A DNA stretch of 64,000 bases from Labrenzia sp. VG12 (GCF_002237595.1 NZ_CP022529.1:2108001-2172000), one strand, 5' to 3'. Positions 53,801 to 61,982 are shown, counted from the stretch's first letter. Numbers and translations are program-made. Notes: generated from the letters alone by a model not told the origin.

Positions 53801-54131
53801 CACCAAGATTGAACTGCATATTCAATCGCAAGGCCTCAAACCACAACAGCTGCCGTTCGTTGCCACTATCAAGGGACAAAAATGTGTAACAATAACCAGG
53901 CAGGCCCGCAGAGCTGGCAAGCTTGTGTTTCTCAGCGAGCTTGGCTTTCAGATGCTCAAAGAGCCATGACTTGCCGCTTCCGCCATCGCCGTGGAACAAC
54001 AGTCCGCATTTTCGGTGAAATTCTGAGCGTTCCAGAAGCTCATTGAATACCCGCTCTTGAGATTGTCTCTCGACGTAGTGCTTAACGTTGTAAACAGGTC
54101 TAACCACAGTTTCTTCCAAACAAAAAATCAA
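50820..54131 (-). CDS. STAND-like P-loop NTPase with helical repeat region (N-terminal portion)
   Basis: 1103 codons in frame. Walker A GDGGSGKS is at 48-55, Walker B VILIDGHD at 257-264, then TIVLFSQYKIDWL. A winged-helix-like segment (~470-540, LLKLLWYLTAFDRSMLETIC) follows, as in STAND regulators. From ~560 on it is all helices of TPR/superhelical type. There is no effector domain before the NTPase. The last 30 codons (after FASARK) look non-coding; one inserted base near 50908-50918 continues into the next frame, giving ~1400 residues in all. The start may be TTG 54131 or, with GGAAG five bases before it, GTG 54107. A signal-sensing oligomerising switch is inferred. Confidence 0.75.
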   Translation of the reverse strand: MIFCLEETVVRPVYNVKHYVERQSQERVFNELLERSEFHRKCGLLFHGDGGSGKSWLFEHLKAKLAEKHKLASSAGLPGYCYTFLSLDSGNERQLLWFEALRLNMQFNLGAQPKLSTHFRYFKRFDTLFMIMSTLEGRKEEHLKYGSLFSHDKYVTAIEDGLVDNFLKYVETLASEAAKSSLGIAAQVVEATPVNALFKFFGAVGEQRMMSDAFKKFADEFEGAHLWGGDECLERLPLFLARDLNELAEDFPQNKTVILIDGHDRVFSQANPEQGGNLERLIRTFCEELETGTIVLFSQYKIDWLKEGKTLSEMKEPGQVLLSSSSQDNFGAGKGEPPRSVSDWEDEASFGNIFDLPFANGSEQAIEDTASSNPISGEGSFSEVVLVSLQGFETRAEKLDLVARLGMSGHLHCPAMEGILETTSLPFELHAKLTYLKENLGRFSGDKAKFVNPFSRLFEEIMANKPQDEARLLKLLWYLTAFDRSMLETICDSLNVAVHQTLLDHVLGSGMIVEADEPGFFKVEHHYKKLLWDLRRNEGGNQHQQPDSRADYLLADDRVILADALQRHIDQKRKEVPLHQMAVPVGDLLNSCVLSGTSKSNTDKRLLSGRWQTEQLSRIFNTWFDFLEDTIRQEAPSLWLKKILGLRNWALSQIRLSQDNARPHLAAFVLLFVRANELAAEIFCTAGRRYEPADARDCLFDSRELLTHLAEKRFVSPLSPAMNRYWLLRTELLENRLSPHWSNARGAGYLGALNHGVSLTQTLRCLDDFKALIKATEGEIDQTVERHHRILEARILSSVSKQLRRSSYASSRKFANESKEIAHKLYADFPADLSVVEELVDNDPDVDNGALSLEDYSATVKDLSRFVDRGHRSQRIVFWLEKAKIRLARSYIAEAADNETLPEEADRLLKENYVFLAELVANPKSAPFELLRLYIKSVRKTAEIYKGVRGHFEPEEQGIDSDLVVGVVANVIETLRERQIHLGHPAFHEINRLAQLNAALARRFLDVVTTNADRIEGELGKARWLIILAKLWRTLHQAEGGASLETPVFVDAIKAIDLCPAEHDEAAKFASARKSLQVTSWRHRSAVRQKPAPFLAKASGFWI

Positions 54132-54335
54132 GAAAAATCACCAAGAGAAGCCATCGATTTCTATAAAACCGCATCAGTTCAGACCAACAGATTTGCAAGA
54201 GCCAAAAGGCGCGCAAACAATCGGCCGACAATTTAAAGTCCAAGAAACCGGCGCTTAAACTCCCCCAACGGAAATCTACTATGACGTTTTTTGGATTGAC
54301 AACCTAAATTAGCAAAAAGAGGCTTGGCACAATCG

Positions 54336-54369
54336 TCAGCCCACCTCTCCCGCTTCGTCAAGCTCTTGC
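54336..54369. repeat. Right copy of the 34-bp imperfect direct repeat
   Basis: Matches 29 of 34 positions of 46713-46746 in the same orientation. Read on the minus strand it encodes RQELDEAGEVG and a stop, like the end of the CSD-repeat gene. Sequence further upstream in this frame does not resemble that gene. Confidence 0.6.
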
Positions 54370-54711
54370 CGCTGTCCCCACCGCCTTCCTGCTTCTGGTT
54401 CAGAAGCCGATTTTCCAAGGCGAGTCGTTTCCCCTGCCCGGGGGCGCCTTCACCCGGCAGCAGCAGGCCTGCCAACCAACGTGTTCTCCTCCGAAAGACA
54501 GCTCAGAAACGAATTCAAAGGCCTGGAGGGGGCGCTGGACCGGAACGACGGCGGAGTTTCAAAACTATTTGCAAGACGATATGGTGGTGCGTGTTCCCAA
54601 GGTCTTGCAAGCCTCAGAAGTCGGTCACTTTGGCAATGAGGCAAGCCGCAAGTACGGGCGATTTTTCTTGGTCCCGCTTGCCGAAACAGGCAGGAATTTG
54701 CCATCTGACCA

Positions 54712-54743
54712 AAACCGAAAAAGCCGGCTCCTTCAAGCCGGCT
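54712..54743 (-). terminator. Terminator after flgL
   Basis: AGCCGGCT twice around TTGAAGGA-type loop (54722-54729 and 54736-54743), followed on the minus strand by TTTTTCGGTTTT. It lies 34 bp downstream of the flgL stop and ends the flgE-flgK-flgL transcript. Confidence 0.85.
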
Positions 54744-54776
54744 GATCCTTGGTAACATATGTCGCCGGTCCGATGT

Positions 54777-56312
54777 CTACAGATAGTCGGACAGGGACAG
54801 GTTGAAGACGATGGAAGACGCCCGGTAGGACACTTCGATATTGGTCTGAAGCTGCAGGATTTCTGCGGCCACACGGTCCTGGTCGATGCCCTCGATTTCG
54901 TCGATCGTGCCTTCGTAGGTGTTTTTCATTTGCACGTGGCGGTCTTCGGTCAGCGAGACCGTGCGATGGGTGATCGCAATATCGGTGGCTATGTCGACAA
55001 TGCCGGATTGCTCCACGCCTGGCGGATGCAGTGTGGCTCTCAGATTGGTAGACAGCGCGTTGTAGTATTCCTCGTCGGTCTGCGTACCGCCTGAGAAATC
55101 AGCAGCCACAAAGGCCGCCAGCGACTGCACCAGCTCCTGCAACGCGGTCTCATTGGCCCTTACGCCGTAATTGACCGTCAGGTTGCCGTCGACCACGGCG
55201 TTCTTGTCATCCCGCGGGTCGGTCACTGAATCGTTGCGGCCGGTATACCATTCGACGGTTGTCGAACCGCCGCCGGTCAACGCCGTTGCCGTGTCATAGG
55301 GCGGCCCATCGATACGCTGCGGTTCCTCGCCGCCAAAGGTGGTAAAGAATTCCTCCGCCGCCCATTCGTCGGAAACGGCCCGCAAGGTGGTTTGCGCCTG
55401 GCTTTCGATTTCGGCTTCCAGCGCATCCCGAAGGTTCTGCGCCGTTTCCTCAAGGTCCGCCCCGATGGCAAAGGTGCCCTCGTTCTCAGCCGTTGCAGCT
55501 GCGGTAAATTCGATCGTGATCGTCTCCGTATGGTCCGGCGGCAGGGTCAGCTCGACAGAAATCGTCTCGCCGAGATTGGGCTGCCCCGTGAACTGAACGT
55601 CGAAACTGTCGGGATCCGCCGCTAGTGGGCCGGTGACGGCGACATTTGTCAGCGTCGAAGTAACCGAGGAGATGTCGAACCCGAAATCATGTGCACCGTC
55701 TTCGGCAACCGTGAAGGTGGAATCGGTCGGCACGGCCCCGGCATAGTTTGTGGTCAATGCAGAGGTATCGACCCGTCCGTTGTTGTTGGTTCCGAGATTG
55801 GCCTGCGAAAATTCGCTCAGATAGGTCCGCAGTCCGTCACGCCCGTTCTCGCCGTCCAGGATGGCCTGCAGGCTGGCCACCGGATCATTCACGGCATCGG
55901 TTCCGCCGAAGACGTAATAGCCGGCGACTTCCGTATTGAGGATATTGACCGCCTCGTTGAGCAAGAGCTCTGCCCGCGACTGGGTCTGGGTCTGGCCGTC
56001 ATCCTGCAGGATGAAGTCGTTGGTATCGAGGGCCGACTTGGCATCCTGGCGCAGCTCTTCCAGCCGGTCCAGCGACATGGTGGCCGTCTGCAGATGCAGG
56101 TTGGAGATCGTGATGGTCTGCTGATAGGTCTCGATCATGCTGACCTTCTGGGTCAGCTGAATGTCCAGCAGCCGCCGGTCGCCGATTTCACCATAGGTGT
56201 CGCCCACCTTGCCGCGCGCCAGCTGCGTGGTTTTCTGGGCCAGCGTGTCGTTGAGTTCACCCAGTTGCTGGATCAGATAAGTCCGGGAAGTGGTGACTGT
56301 TGAGACGGCCAT
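54777..56312 (-). CDS. flgL: Hook-filament junction protein FlgL
   Basis: 511 residues. The flagellin-like N-terminus (MAVSTVTTSRTYLIQQLGEL, LARGKVGDTYGEIGDRR), ILNTEVAGYYVFGGTDAVND and the C-terminal helix (EIEGIDQDRVAAEILQLQTN) identify FlgL. It is longer than enteric FlgL because of an extra central beta domain (~150-330), common in alphaproteobacteria. It joins FlgK to the filament. Third gene of the flgE-flgK-flgL set, 14 bp after flgK. Confidence 0.94.
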   Translation of the reverse strand: MAVSTVTTSRTYLIQQLGELNDTLAQKTTQLARGKVGDTYGEIGDRRLLDIQLTQKVSMIETYQQTITISNLHLQTATMSLDRLEELRQDAKSALDTNDFILQDDGQTQTQSRAELLLNEAVNILNTEVAGYYVFGGTDAVNDPVASLQAILDGENGRDGLRTYLSEFSQANLGTNNNGRVDTSALTTNYAGAVPTDSTFTVAEDGAHDFGFDISSVTSTLTNVAVTGPLAADPDSFDVQFTGQPNLGETISVELTLPPDHTETITIEFTAAATAENEGTFAIGADLEETAQNLRDALEAEIESQAQTTLRAVSDEWAAEEFFTTFGGEEPQRIDGPPYDTATALTGGGSTTVEWYTGRNDSVTDPRDDKNAVVDGNLTVNYGVRANETALQELVQSLAAFVAADFSGGTQTDEEYYNALSTNLRATLHPPGVEQSGIVDIATDIAITHRTVSLTEDRHVQMKNTYEGTIDEIEGIDQDRVAAEILQLQTNIEVSYRASSIVFNLSLSDYL

Positions 56313-56326
56313 GACGCACCTAAACC

Positions 56327-58180
56327 TTATACAATGTTCAAGAGCTCATCGAAGAGCTCCTTGATCGTCTGCATGACACGGGCATTGGCCGCATAGGCGT
56401 TCTCAAGCTGCACCATGAAGGCAAGTTCCGTGTCCAGATCGACCGCGTAGCTTTCCTCGTATCGGATCGCCAGGTTCCTGGTCAGCGTTTCCTTGCTGTC
56501 CGAATAGGTGGCGGCATCCTCCGCCTGGTTTCCCTGGAAGGCGACGGTCTGGTTGACGAAATCGATGACACTGCCCTGGAAGGGGGTTGACGAACTGCCG
56601 ATGCCCGAACCCGGATCATAATAGGTCGTGGCAGATGTCAGGGCTTCGGACAGATATTGAGCGCGGGCCGGGTCGTTGGCGGTGTTGGCGGTCGGCGTGG
56701 TCTGGTAGTTCACCAGAAGAGCGCTGTCTGCCAACAGGTCCGGATTGACGGCAATGGCGTTGGCGTAACCAAGCCGCTGGCCGCTGTCCTCAAGCGCGTC
56801 CGTGAACAGTTCTGGGGCATCCCGACTGTCGACGAAAATCGCCAGACCTAGCCCCTGGTCCGTGTGAGCCGTGACGGTGACATCGGCCGTCAGGCTTTCG
56901 ACCGTGGTTGGCCCGGTGTTGTCTCCCAGAACCCTCAGCTGATCGGAACCGTTGTTGCTGACCTGCAAGCCGGTTGCGCCCATCGCGGCAATGATGTTGG
57001 TGATGATGGTCGCCTGCGTCCCGCTCGAAATATCAATGCCGAAAACCGTGTCATTCGGATTGGCCGTCGCGGAATTGTCCAGGGGCAGCAGGGATGCATC
57101 TTCAACCCCGACCAGCGTAACGGTCTGTGCCGTACCGCCCGTATCCGTGTATTCCACCGTGATGGTGTTTCCGGCCTGCAGGGCGGAGATATCAAGATCG
57201 AAGCCGTCATCCAGGCCGACCGTCACTGCCGTGCTGTCCACGGTGACGTTGGAAAAGGCCAGCGAGATTTCAGCAGCAATGGTGTCGAGCTGTGTCTGCG
57301 CCTCGACCAGGATGTCGTCCCGAAGTTCGGCCGTGGCCACCATGAGGCCGGATCTTGAACCGGCAATCAGGTCATAGCTGGTACCACCCGGTGTTGTCAC
57401 CATGACGGAGTTCCCGGTCTGCCCGGGCTGCAGGGAATGAGACCGCGAGAAAGACAGGGTCGAGGCCTGGTTGTCCGCGTAAAGCTGCTGGCCATCCGCT
57501 GTCTGAATAAACAGCGTATCGTTCGAGCTCTCGGAGACATTGACGTCGAGATACGCGGAAAGCTGCTCGATCAGCCGGTCGCGCTCATCTTCCATGTCTG
57601 CTGTCGAGACACCCGATTGCGCCGCGTCCCGGATCGCTTCGTCGATGTCCTCGATGCTGCTCAGCAATCCGTTAACGGCATCCGTTTGGGTCGACAGTGC
57701 GGTGTCCGCCTCCTGGCGCAGGTCGGCGATCTGCTCGTAGGAGGAGTTGAGTTCGCGGGCAAACGCGTCTGCAATCGCAACGACGTCTTTCTGTGCGGCG
57801 TAATTGCCCGGGTCGTTCACCAGTACCGCGAGTTTTGAGGACAGTTCACCGACAAGAGAGGTCAGGCTGCTTTGATCGCCGATAGTCCCGAAAATATCAT
57901 CAAGACGATCCGTGAAGTCCGCGATCTGCTTGGCGTAATTGGTGTCGGCAAGGGAATTGAAATAATCCGCCTGAATTTGTTCATCGATAATGCGCCGGAC
58001 TTCCGTTGCATTCATGCCTGCAACGTTGCCGAGGCCGTCGAAGAAAACTTCTGCGGAGATAATCTTCTTGGAATAGCCGGCCGTATCTGCGTTCGCGATG
58101 TTGGTCGCTGTCACGTCCAACTGGCGCTGATTGTAGGTAATGCCGAAAACCGCTGTGTTCATGGCACTTGTCAGACCCAT
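56327..58180 (-). CDS. flgK: Hook-associated protein FlgK
   Basis: 617 residues. MGLTSAMNTAVFGITYNQRQ and TNIANADTAGYSKKIISAEV at the N-terminus, then the long coiled-coil region (ADLRQEADTALSTQTDAVNG), a variable beta domain, and LDTELAFMVQLENAYAANAR with the ending IKELFDELLNIV. This is FlgK (HAP1), first part of the hook-filament junction. It is 73 bp after flgE with a GC-rich hairpin between. Confidence 0.95.
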   Translation of the reverse strand: MGLTSAMNTAVFGITYNQRQLDVTATNIANADTAGYSKKIISAEVFFDGLGNVAGMNATEVRRIIDEQIQADYFNSLADTNYAKQIADFTDRLDDIFGTIGDQSSLTSLVGELSSKLAVLVNDPGNYAAQKDVVAIADAFARELNSSYEQIADLRQEADTALSTQTDAVNGLLSSIEDIDEAIRDAAQSGVSTADMEDERDRLIEQLSAYLDVNVSESSNDTLFIQTADGQQLYADNQASTLSFSRSHSLQPGQTGNSVMVTTPGGTSYDLIAGSRSGLMVATAELRDDILVEAQTQLDTIAAEISLAFSNVTVDSTAVTVGLDDGFDLDISALQAGNTITVEYTDTGGTAQTVTLVGVEDASLLPLDNSATANPNDTVFGIDISSGTQATIITNIIAAMGATGLQVSNNGSDQLRVLGDNTGPTTVESLTADVTVTAHTDQGLGLAIFVDSRDAPELFTDALEDSGQRLGYANAIAVNPDLLADSALLVNYQTTPTANTANDPARAQYLSEALTSATTYYDPGSGIGSSSTPFQGSVIDFVNQTVAFQGNQAEDAATYSDSKETLTRNLAIRYEESYAVDLDTELAFMVQLENAYAANARVMQTIKELFDELLNIV

Positions 58181-58220
58181 GGCGGCTTCTCCTTCCTTTT
58201 ACGCGACTAGGCCAGGCGTA

Positions 58221-58242
58221 CCGGCGGGCTTGCGCCCGCCGG
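58221..58242. other. Intercistronic hairpin between flgE and flgK
   Basis: CCGGCGGGC - TTGC - GCCCGCCGG: a perfect 9-bp GC stem with a 4-nt loop and no T-run on either side. It may stabilise the flgE 3' end or cause partial termination, so that flgE is made in excess over flgK and flgL. Confidence 0.55.
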
Positions 58243-58253
58243 CGGAGCCCGAA

Positions 58254-59642
58254 TTACCGGACCATGTTCAGGGCATCATCGAGCATTTCGTCCGCGGAGG
58301 TGACGATCCTCGAGTTTGCCGAATAGGCCTGTTGGGTGATGATCAGTTTGGAGAACTCGTCGGCAATATCGGCATTGGAGAGCTCCAGTTTCTTGGCAAG
58401 GATCTGGCCGCCACCGGACAGGTCCGCATCACCGGAAGAGGCGGTCGCCGCAAAGGCTGCACCGTCGACACGCTGCAGGTTCTGTTCTGCCTCGAACGTC
58501 GCCAGCGGGATCTGGTAAACCGCGCGCTGCTGGTTGTTCGAATAGCTTGCGACAACGCGTCCTGCGTCATCCACGGCAACACCGGTCAATTCACCGGCAG
58601 GGTAGCCATCCTGGTCGAGTGAGACGGAGCTGGCCGTTCCATCCGGATCCGAGAACTGGGTCAGGGAGCCGTTTGCAAACGAAAACTCAACGTTGTTTGC
58701 CGTGGTGCCACCGATGGTTAGCGCCGTAATCGTAAACCCGTCGCTTGTGCCGTTGACGGCCGTACCGGTCATGCCACCAGCTGTCAGAGTACCCATGACC
58801 CCGGTCGAACTGAACTCGATATCACCGACATCATACCAGGCGTCCGTCGCATCTCCGCCGGTGCCGATATACATGCTCCAGGTATCGTTTTGCGGCACGC
58901 CGGCGTCTTCATTGAGGCGCTTGGCATAGCGCACCTCGACATTCATCGCCGTACCATTTTCGTTGTAGATTGTGATCGAACCGCCGGAGATGGACGAATC
59001 CAGGAAATCCTGTTCATCCGCATTGGCGATGTTGCCGACACCGACACCTGCATCAAGAAGCGCGGTATCTTCGTCTGAGCCATCGTAATCTGTTGTATCG
59101 GGAACACGCGGCAGGTTCGCCTGGTATTCAACCGTGGTGGTTGCTGACGCCGCCAGCGGCTGGTTCTCGATCTGGATCACGGTCGGATTGTCACCGATGG
59201 CGTTACCGGTATCGGGATCCAGCGGGAACCCTTGAAGGTAGTAGCCGGATGCGTTGATCAGATACCCTTCCTTGTCGCGTTCGAAATCGCCACCGCGCGT
59301 GTAGTAGGTTTCGTCTGCAAAAGTCGTGGACCCGTCGACAACGTCGGACGCCTTGGTCACGACGAAATACCCGTCACCGTTGATGGCCATGTAGGTGTCT
59401 ACATCAACGGACGTGATATCGCCTTGAACGGTGTTGGTGGCACGCGACGTCGCGAAGGTCGTTCCTGACACCTGCTGCGCCTGCACCGAACCACCGCCGG
59501 AAACGAGATCGGAGAACGTCGTGTCGAGCCGCTTGTAACCGGTGGTCTGAGAGTTGGCGACGTTACCGGAAATATTCTCCAGAGCCGTGGCCTGCGCCGC
59601 CAGTCCGGAAACAGCCGAGTTGATAGCCCCATAAATACCCAT
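58254..59642 (-). CDS. flgE: Flagellar hook protein FlgE
   Basis: 462 residues. MGIYGAINSAVSGLAAQATA and NISGNVANSQTTGYKRLDTT at the start, YMAINGDGYFVVTK, YYTRGGDFERDKEGYLINAS, and the ending ITQQAYSANSRIVTSADEML are diagnostic of FlgE. It is exported to form the hook. First gene of the flgE-flgK-flgL operon, with a sigma-54 promoter 64 bp upstream. Confidence 0.96.
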   Translation of the reverse strand: MGIYGAINSAVSGLAAQATALENISGNVANSQTTGYKRLDTTFSDLVSGGGSVQAQQVSGTTFATSRATNTVQGDITSVDVDTYMAINGDGYFVVTKASDVVDGSTTFADETYYTRGGDFERDKEGYLINASGYYLQGFPLDPDTGNAIGDNPTVIQIENQPLAASATTTVEYQANLPRVPDTTDYDGSDEDTALLDAGVGVGNIANADEQDFLDSSISGGSITIYNENGTAMNVEVRYAKRLNEDAGVPQNDTWSMYIGTGGDATDAWYDVGDIEFSSTGVMGTLTAGGMTGTAVNGTSDGFTITALTIGGTTANNVEFSFANGSLTQFSDPDGTASSVSLDQDGYPAGELTGVAVDDAGRVVASYSNNQQRAVYQIPLATFEAEQNLQRVDGAAFAATASSGDADLSGGGQILAKKLELSNADIADEFSKLIITQQAYSANSRIVTSADEMLDDALNMVR

Positions 59643-59705
59643 GTTCGGTCCTCTTTATAGATCGGGCACTGCTACGCGGGCTTTCGCCCATAATCGGCTT
59701 CCATC

Positions 59706-59721
59706 CGCAAAGGCCGTGCCA
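59706..59721 (-). promoter_or_regulatory. Sigma-54 promoter of flgE operon
   Basis: On the minus strand TGGCACGGCCTTTGCG matches TGGCACG-N4-TTGCW at all but the last base, the best sigma-54 site in the window. The rest of the 306-bp gap (59643-59948) shows no gene; the other end must hold the MoxR-gene promoter. Confidence 0.85.
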
Positions 59722-59948
59722 GAATCGGATCAGAGATTTTTCTTTAATCTTTTCAATAAATTAAAGCTCATATCTTCGCGACAGCGCTCGCACCAAGATC
59801 GGCAATCCGCGTCCTGCCGGGCAAAATCTTCCCCACAAGATGGGCAAGACTGTCCCTCCTTGCCGCCTGCCGATACCTGGTTTTATTGGCTTGCGCACCG
59901 CGTCCGGGCCTGCCAACTTGCCGCCGACTGACGAAGGACGAATTGCCC

Positions 59949-60794
59949 ATGCGCTTTGAAGGAACTGAGAACTACATCGCCACGGAAGACCTGCGCGTTG
60001 CCGTCAATGCGGCGGTTGCCCTGGAGCGGCCGCTTCTGGTGAAAGGTGAGCCTGGCACGGGCAAGACCGTCCTGGCCCAGCAGGTTGCAGCCGCCCTCGG
60101 GGCGCCGCTGATCGAGTGGCATGTCAAGTCCACCACCAAGGCCCAGCAGGGCCTTTATGAATATGACGCTGTCTCGCGCCTGCGCGACAGCCAGCTTGGC
60201 GACGAACGCGTCAAGGATATCAACAATTACATTCGCAAGGGCAAACTCTGGGAAGCTTTCGAGGCTCCGGAACGGCCGGTCCTCTTGATCGACGAGATCG
60301 ACAAGGCCGATATCGAGTTTCCGAACGATCTCCTGCTGGAACTCGACCGCATGGAGTTTCATGTCTACGAGACCGGAGAGACGGTCCGGGCAGCGCGACG
60401 TCCCGTCGTGATCATCACGTCCAACAATGAGAAGGACTTGCCGGACGCCTTTCTGCGCCGCTGTTTCTTCCATTTCATCAAGTTTCCGGACGCGGAAACC
60501 ATGACGGACATCGTTGAAGTGCATTTTCCCGGCATCAAGCAGCGCCTGCTGTCGGAAGCCCTTCGCCTGTTCTACGATGTGCGCGATGTGCCGGGACTGA
60601 AGAAAAAGCCGTCGACATCGGAATTGATCGACTGGATCAAGCTGCTTCTGAACGAGGACGTTGACCCGGAAACGCTTCGTCAACAAGATAGTTCCAAGCT
60701 GATTCCGCCGCTCCACGGTGCTCTTCTGAAGAATGAGCAGGATGTTCACCTGTTTGAGCGGCTGGCCTTCATGGCGCGCAGGGAACGGACCTGA
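59949..60794 (+). CDS. MoxR-type AAA+ ATPase
   Basis: 281 residues from the ATG at 59949. Walker A GEPGTGKT (33-40), Walker B PVLLIDEIDKAD, sensor 1 VVIITSNNEKDLPDAF and an arginine finger in FLRRCFFHFIKF. It lacks extra domains and matches the short MoxR proteins that usually pair with a von Willebrand A (CoxE-like) partner to act as metal-loading or maturation chaperones. Here no such partner follows directly; a small secreted protein does, 14 bp on. Confidence 0.9.
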   Translation: MRFEGTENYIATEDLRVAVNAAVALERPLLVKGEPGTGKTVLAQQVAAALGAPLIEWHVKSTTKAQQGLYEYDAVSRLRDSQLGDERVKDINNYIRKGKLWEAFEAPERPVLLIDEIDKADIEFPNDLLLELDRMEFHVYETGETVRAARRPVVIITSNNEKDLPDAFLRRCFFHFIKFPDAETMTDIVEVHFPGIKQRLLSEALRLFYDVRDVPGLKKKPSTSELIDWIKLLLNEDVDPETLRQQDSSKLIPPLHGALLKNEQDVHLFERLAFMARRERT

Positions 60795-60808
60795 GACGGG
60801 GAATTGCG

Positions 60809-61354
60809 GTGGCACGACAGCGGTCGGACATAGGCTTCAAGGCAGGGCTGCTGATAGCTGTGGCCGTGGGCCTGTCACTGCCGGTGTCTGCCCAGGTCCC
60901 GCCGGAACAGGATGCAGGCTGGCAAAGCGATGTGGAAGGGCTGCGCCATTTCACAGGTCTGCGCTGCCCGGACATGATCGGCCCGTTCTACCGGATCAAG
61001 GTGATGGAGGGTGATCAGGTGAGCCTGGCCGGCTGCATCTATACCGGCCGTGACGGCATCACCGCGGTTCTGCGCAAACACGTGGAAGGCACAGGGCGCC
61101 GCGAGGCCCTGACCTTCTCCCGCAACTACAAGGCCGCCGGGTTCGAGCCGATCAAGCTGACGGGGGCGGCTGCCTCCGGCATCTCCTTCAGAACGCGAAG
61201 CTGGACACCGACAAGCCTTTGCGAAACGCTGTGGTATTTTTCCGGTACCAAGGCCGATTATACGCTGTGGCTCTCCTACACCCTGCCGACGCAGGAAGTT
61301 GATATCGGCCCCGCAGTGACCTCATTCACCCAGGCCCTTGCCAACCAGAATTGA
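60809..61354 (+). CDS. Secreted protein of unknown function
   Basis: 181 residues from a GTG at 60809 with GACGGGG upstream. A signal peptide (LLIAVAVGLSLPVSAQ) is followed by a ~150-residue mature domain with three cysteines (GLRCPDMIGPF, LAGCIYTGRDG, SLCETLWYFSG). The pattern of strands suggests a compact beta protein. I recognise no family. It starts 14 bp after the MoxR gene and may be co-transcribed. Confidence 0.7.
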   Translation: MARQRSDIGFKAGLLIAVAVGLSLPVSAQVPPEQDAGWQSDVEGLRHFTGLRCPDMIGPFYRIKVMEGDQVSLAGCIYTGRDGITAVLRKHVEGTGRREALTFSRNYKAAGFEPIKLTGAAASGISFRTRSWTPTSLCETLWYFSGTKADYTLWLSYTLPTQEVDIGPAVTSFTQALANQN

Positions 61355-61413
61355 CACCGGGCACCAGTCCTTTACGCCATCGCGTCCGCGACCGACCAAC
61401 CTCTGGAAACAAA

Positions 61414-61938
61414 ATGCGGCTCTTACTGCTCAGACATGCCAAATCCGACTGGGGCGATCCGTCCCTGGAGGATATCGACCGACCGCTGAACAGCCGCGGC
61501 AAGGCAGCAGCCTCGCGAATGGCGCGATATCTCAAGGAGCACGCGCTGCTGCCCAACCAGGTCCTCTGCTCCACCTCCTTGAGAACCCGGGAAACGCTTG
61601 CCCGCGTCCTGACAAGCCTGCCACAGGAAGCCCGGATCCACCTGTTGTCCGATCTCTACCTGCAAAGCGAAGATGACTACCTTTCCCTGATCCGTAAGTA
61701 TGGCGGGCGCTCACAAAATCTCATGGTGATCGCCCACAATCCCGCCACCGAAGAAACGGCGCTTTCCCTGGCCGGCACGGGCGACCCGATGGCCATTGCG
61801 GATCTGAAGGAAAAATACCCGACTGCGGCCCTGGCGGTGATCGATTTCGATATTGCCGACTGGTCCGAACTCCAGCCCGGAACCGGTCACCTGGAGCGTT
61901 TTGTCAAACCGCGAGATCTGAAGGACGATCTTGGCTGA
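61414..61938 (+). CDS. SixA-like histidine phosphatase
   Basis: 174 residues from the ATG at 61414. RHAKSDW at 7-13 holds the catalytic His8, and VIAHNPATEE holds the second histidine. STSLRTRETLARVL gives the phosphate-binding arginine. The size and the RHAKS start match SixA-type phosphohistidine phosphatases. The target is unknown. A GGAAAC site precedes the ATG. Confidence 0.88.
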   Translation: MRLLLLRHAKSDWGDPSLEDIDRPLNSRGKAAASRMARYLKEHALLPNQVLCSTSLRTRETLARVLTSLPQEARIHLLSDLYLQSEDDYLSLIRKYGGRSQNLMVIAHNPATEETALSLAGTGDPMAIADLKEKYPTAALAVIDFDIADWSELQPGTGHLERFVKPRDLKDDLG

Positions 61939-61982
61939 CTGCAGACTGATCGGCGATTGCACTTGCTCCGGCCAGCGCTTAC

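Larger units (their letters stand above)
54132..54776. other. 645-bp gap between the NTPase gene and flgL, with remnants
   Basis: The first ~150 bp upstream of the NTPase gene are AT-rich and should carry its promoter. At 54336-54369 lies the right copy of the 34-bp direct repeat. On the plus strand one frame stays open from about 54310 to a TGA at 54744 without a good start. Its later part (DDMVVRVPKVLQASEVGHFG, RKYGRFFLVPLAETGRNLP) has coding-like codons, so it may be a decayed gene. I could not name it. The flgL terminator closes the region. Confidence 0.45.
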
